From: Candidatus Mcinerneyibacteriota bacterium
GTDB taxonomy: Bacteria; AUK180; JAQVHJ01
DNA length: 8,215 nucleotides
Direction of reading: 5' to 3'
Assembly (NCBI GenBank): GCA_030630935.1
Contig: DAOVMD010000119.1
Coordinates: 1 to 8,215, forward strand
In this document: piece by piece, positions 6,494 to 8,215 of the stretch
Layout: every line of letters starts with the position of its first letter
How positions within the stretch are numbered: the stretch's first letter is position 1
Position numbers and translations under genes: made by a program
The notes under the pieces: model-generated
Seen by the model: the letters and a program-made list of their open reading frames with translations, nothing else
The model's database searches: none
Told to the model about the DNA's origin: nothing

Positions 6494-8215
6494 AATTAAA
6501 TATTCAATAATAATTCCGGTTTATAATGGCTCTCGATTTATAGAAAGTGTTTTGCTTTCCTTTGAGAACCAGACAGTTGAACAAGCTTTATTTGAAATTA
6601 TTTTTATTGATGATGGTTCAACTGATGACTCTGTTGAAAAGTTAAATAAATACAAGGATGATTTAAATATTACAATTGTGTCTCAGGAGAACCAGGGACC
6701 TGCAGCTGCAAGGAATGTTGGAATATTAAAAGCAAAGGGTGAGATAATATTATTTACCGATATTGATTGCATCCCAAACCCTAACTGGATAGAAGAAATG
6801 ATAAAACCATTTTCGGATCCCAAGATATTTGGAGTTAAGGGAACCTATTCCACAAGTCAAAAGTCTATCGTTGCTCAATTTGCGCAGGTTGAGTATGAAT
6901 TTAAATACAAATATATGAAACGTCAGAAATATATTGATTTTATTGATACTTATTCTGCGGCATATAGAGCTTCAATATTTAAGGCTGAAGTTTTATTTGA
7001 TAAGGATTTCAGGTTTGCTTCAGGAGAGGATATTGCTCTTTCATATTATCTATCTGACCGCGGGTATAAGATGGTATTTAATCCGAAGGCTGTAGTGGAG
7101 CATTTTCATCCGGATTCAGTTTTAAAATATTTAAAGCGAAAATATAAAACTGCTTTTTGGAGAATACTTCTTTATAAAAAATTTCCCGACAGGATAATAA
7201 GAGATACTCATACCCCGCAATTTCTGAAGCTTCAAATAATTCTACTTCTGATTTTCATTATCACAGTGGTTATTTCAATTTTTTATTCTAATACATATTA
7301 TGTAGCAGGAGTGATTGGTATCTTATATGTTTTATCAATGCTGCCTTTTTGTATTTTCAGTTCAGTTAAAAGGTTTTATTTGATTATTGCCTTTCCTTTC
7401 TTAATTCTCGGGAGAACAATTGTATTTGTGGCAGGTTTAATTTCAGGATATATTGGTTTTAATATTGTTAATCGAAAGGAATTCCAAACTTGTTATTATC
7501 CAAAGAAAAGAAAACTGCTTATTATGTATAAATATTTTTTCCCTGAGGTTGGTGGGATAGAATCTTTTCTAAAACTTCTATGTAATTACACATCTGATAT
7601 GTATGATGTTATAGTTTTAGTATCAGCAAAGAACTCAAAGACGAGGATAGAGATGATTGACCAGGTCCATATTATCAGAACAGGAACAATTATAAATGCA
7701 CTTTCTACTCCATTCTCGACGATGTATTTTTATTACTTAAGCAGGATTAATCCGGACTTAATAATTATTAATCTTGCAAACCCGATCAGTGTTCTTGCAT
7801 ACATGCTTATTCAACCCTCGGGGAAATTAATTGCAGCATACCACATGGATATTGTAAGGCAGAAGAATATATTTCAGTTATATAAACCTATTTTAATTTA
7901 TTTTTTGAAGAAATATCCGGTTCGAATTGTTGCATCAAGCTATAAGTATGTTGAGAGTTCCAGGATTCTTAGAAGATTCAAAGATAAAATTACTGTGATT
8001 CCCTATACAATTGAAGTCAGTAAAATTAAACCTGAACAAGTTATCCCGATGAATCCAGGATACAAGTATATTTTATTTATAGGACGTTTGATTTATTATA
8101 AGGGTGTTCAGTATCTTCTGAATGCAATGAAGCATGTTAATGAGGATTGTCATTTAATAATCATTGGGGGTGGGAAATTAGAGAATAAATTAAAGGAACA
8201 GGTTCAGAAGAGTGA
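6486..8215 (+). CDS. Bifunctional GT2-membrane-GT4 glycosyltransferase, 3'-truncated by the window edge
   Basis: One frame stays open for 576 codons from the ATG to the window edge, with no stop between two transferase domains. Residues 1-235 are an inverting GT2 (GT-A) domain: IIIPVYNG at the start, IDDGSTDD with D42/D43, ENQGPAAARN, the metal-binding DID (92-94), the GED catalytic-base region (E181-D182), and EHFHPDS (205-211). About residues 249-268, 271-293 and 298-320 are strongly hydrophobic and probably three membrane helices. A retaining GT4 (GT-B) domain follows from about 343: KLLIMYKYFFP, VGGIESF (355-361), VIPYTIE, and donor-loop GRLIYYKG with R534 and K539. The visible part ends before the E-x7-E motif, so about 120-180 residues are missing. 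The start is supported by AGGTGG 5 nt upstream and overlaps the radical SAM gene by 8 bp. The protein would place two consecutive sugar transfers on one membrane-anchored chain. The order of transfers and the sugars are unknown. Confidence 0.9.
   Translation, partial: MSKIKYSIIIPVYNGSRFIESVLLSFENQTVEQALFEIIFIDDGSTDDSVEKLNKYKDDLNITIVSQENQGPAAARNVGILKAKGEIILFTDIDCIPNPNWIEEMIKPFSDPKIFGVKGTYSTSQKSIVAQFAQVEYEFKYKYMKRQKYIDFIDTYSAAYRASIFKAEVLFDKDFRFASGEDIALSYYLSDRGYKMVFNPKAVVEHFHPDSVLKYLKRKYKTAFWRILLYKKFPDRIIRDTHTPQFLKLQIILLLIFIITVVISIFYSNTYYVAGVIGILYVLSMLPFCIFSSVKRFYLIIAFPFLILGRTIVFVAGLISGYIGFNIVNRKEFQTCYYPKKRKLLIMYKYFFPEVGGIESFLKLLCNYTSDMYDVIVLVSAKNSKTRIEMIDQVHIIRTGTIINALSTPFSTMYFYYLSRINPDLIIINLANPISVLAYMLIQPSGKLIAAYHMDIVRQKNIFQLYKPILIYFLKKYPVRIVASSYKYVESSRILRRFKDKITVIPYTIEVSKIKPEQVIPMNPGYKYILFIGRLIYYKGVQYLLNAMKHVNEDCHLIIIGGGKLENKLKEQVQKS

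Noticed and set aside
7524-8215. Separate GT4 gene starting at the ATG at 7524 instead of a fusion.
   Set aside because: There is no convincing Shine-Dalgarno sequence, no stop of the upstream frame, and starting there would cut off the first beta strand (KLLIMYKYF) of the domain.
1-8215. tRNA, rRNA, riboswitch, CRISPR array, insertion sequence, rho-independent terminator or promoter.
   Set aside because: Nothing convincing was seen on either strand; intergenic space is at most 12 bp.

Overview
The window is one tightly packed, co-directional block on the + strand: six genes, of which the first is cut at its 5' end and the last at its 3' end. Neighbours either overlap (17 and 8 bp) or are separated by only 7 to 12 bp. 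No promoter, terminator, RNA gene, insertion sequence or CRISPR array is visible, and no gene-free stretch exceeds 12 bp. The DNA is AT-rich and uses the standard code. Most starts carry a recognisable Shine-Dalgarno sequence. This suggests a low-GC, probably Gram-negative environmental bacterium. I cannot assign a phylum; an Ignavibacteria-like or other FCB-group origin is a guess only.

Layout: (1) a GT4 glycosyltransferase, C-terminal 315 residues visible (1-950); (2) a second, markedly AT-rich GT4 glycosyltransferase (934-2127); (3) a class II glutamine amidotransferase of the asparagine synthase B type (2135-4009); (4) an extended-SDR NAD(P)-dependent sugar-nucleotide epimerase/dehydratase (4019-5023); (5) a radical SAM enzyme with an N-terminal B12-binding-like domain, resembling HpnJ of hopanoid biosynthesis (5036-6493); (6) an uninterrupted frame running off the window edge that joins a GT2 glycosyltransferase, a multi-pass membrane region and a GT4 glycosyltransferase (6486-8215 and beyond).

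Taken together this looks like the interior of a cell-surface glycan (O-antigen, capsule, exopolysaccharide or glycolipid) biosynthesis operon. The SDR enzyme would prepare a nucleotide sugar. Four glycosyltransferase domains in three proteins would build the chain. The amidotransferase could convert a uronic-acid carboxylate to an amide, as AsnB-like proteins do in some O-antigen clusters. The radical SAM enzyme would make an unusual carbon-skeleton or methyl modification. No flippase, polymerase, ABC transporter or initiating phosphoglycosyl transferase is in view, so the glycan type stays open.

The two most interesting points are the HpnJ-like radical SAM enzyme sitting among sugar enzymes rather than hopanoid genes, and the single-chain GT2-membrane-GT4 fusion. 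The individual families are known; their combination and substrates are what may be undescribed.
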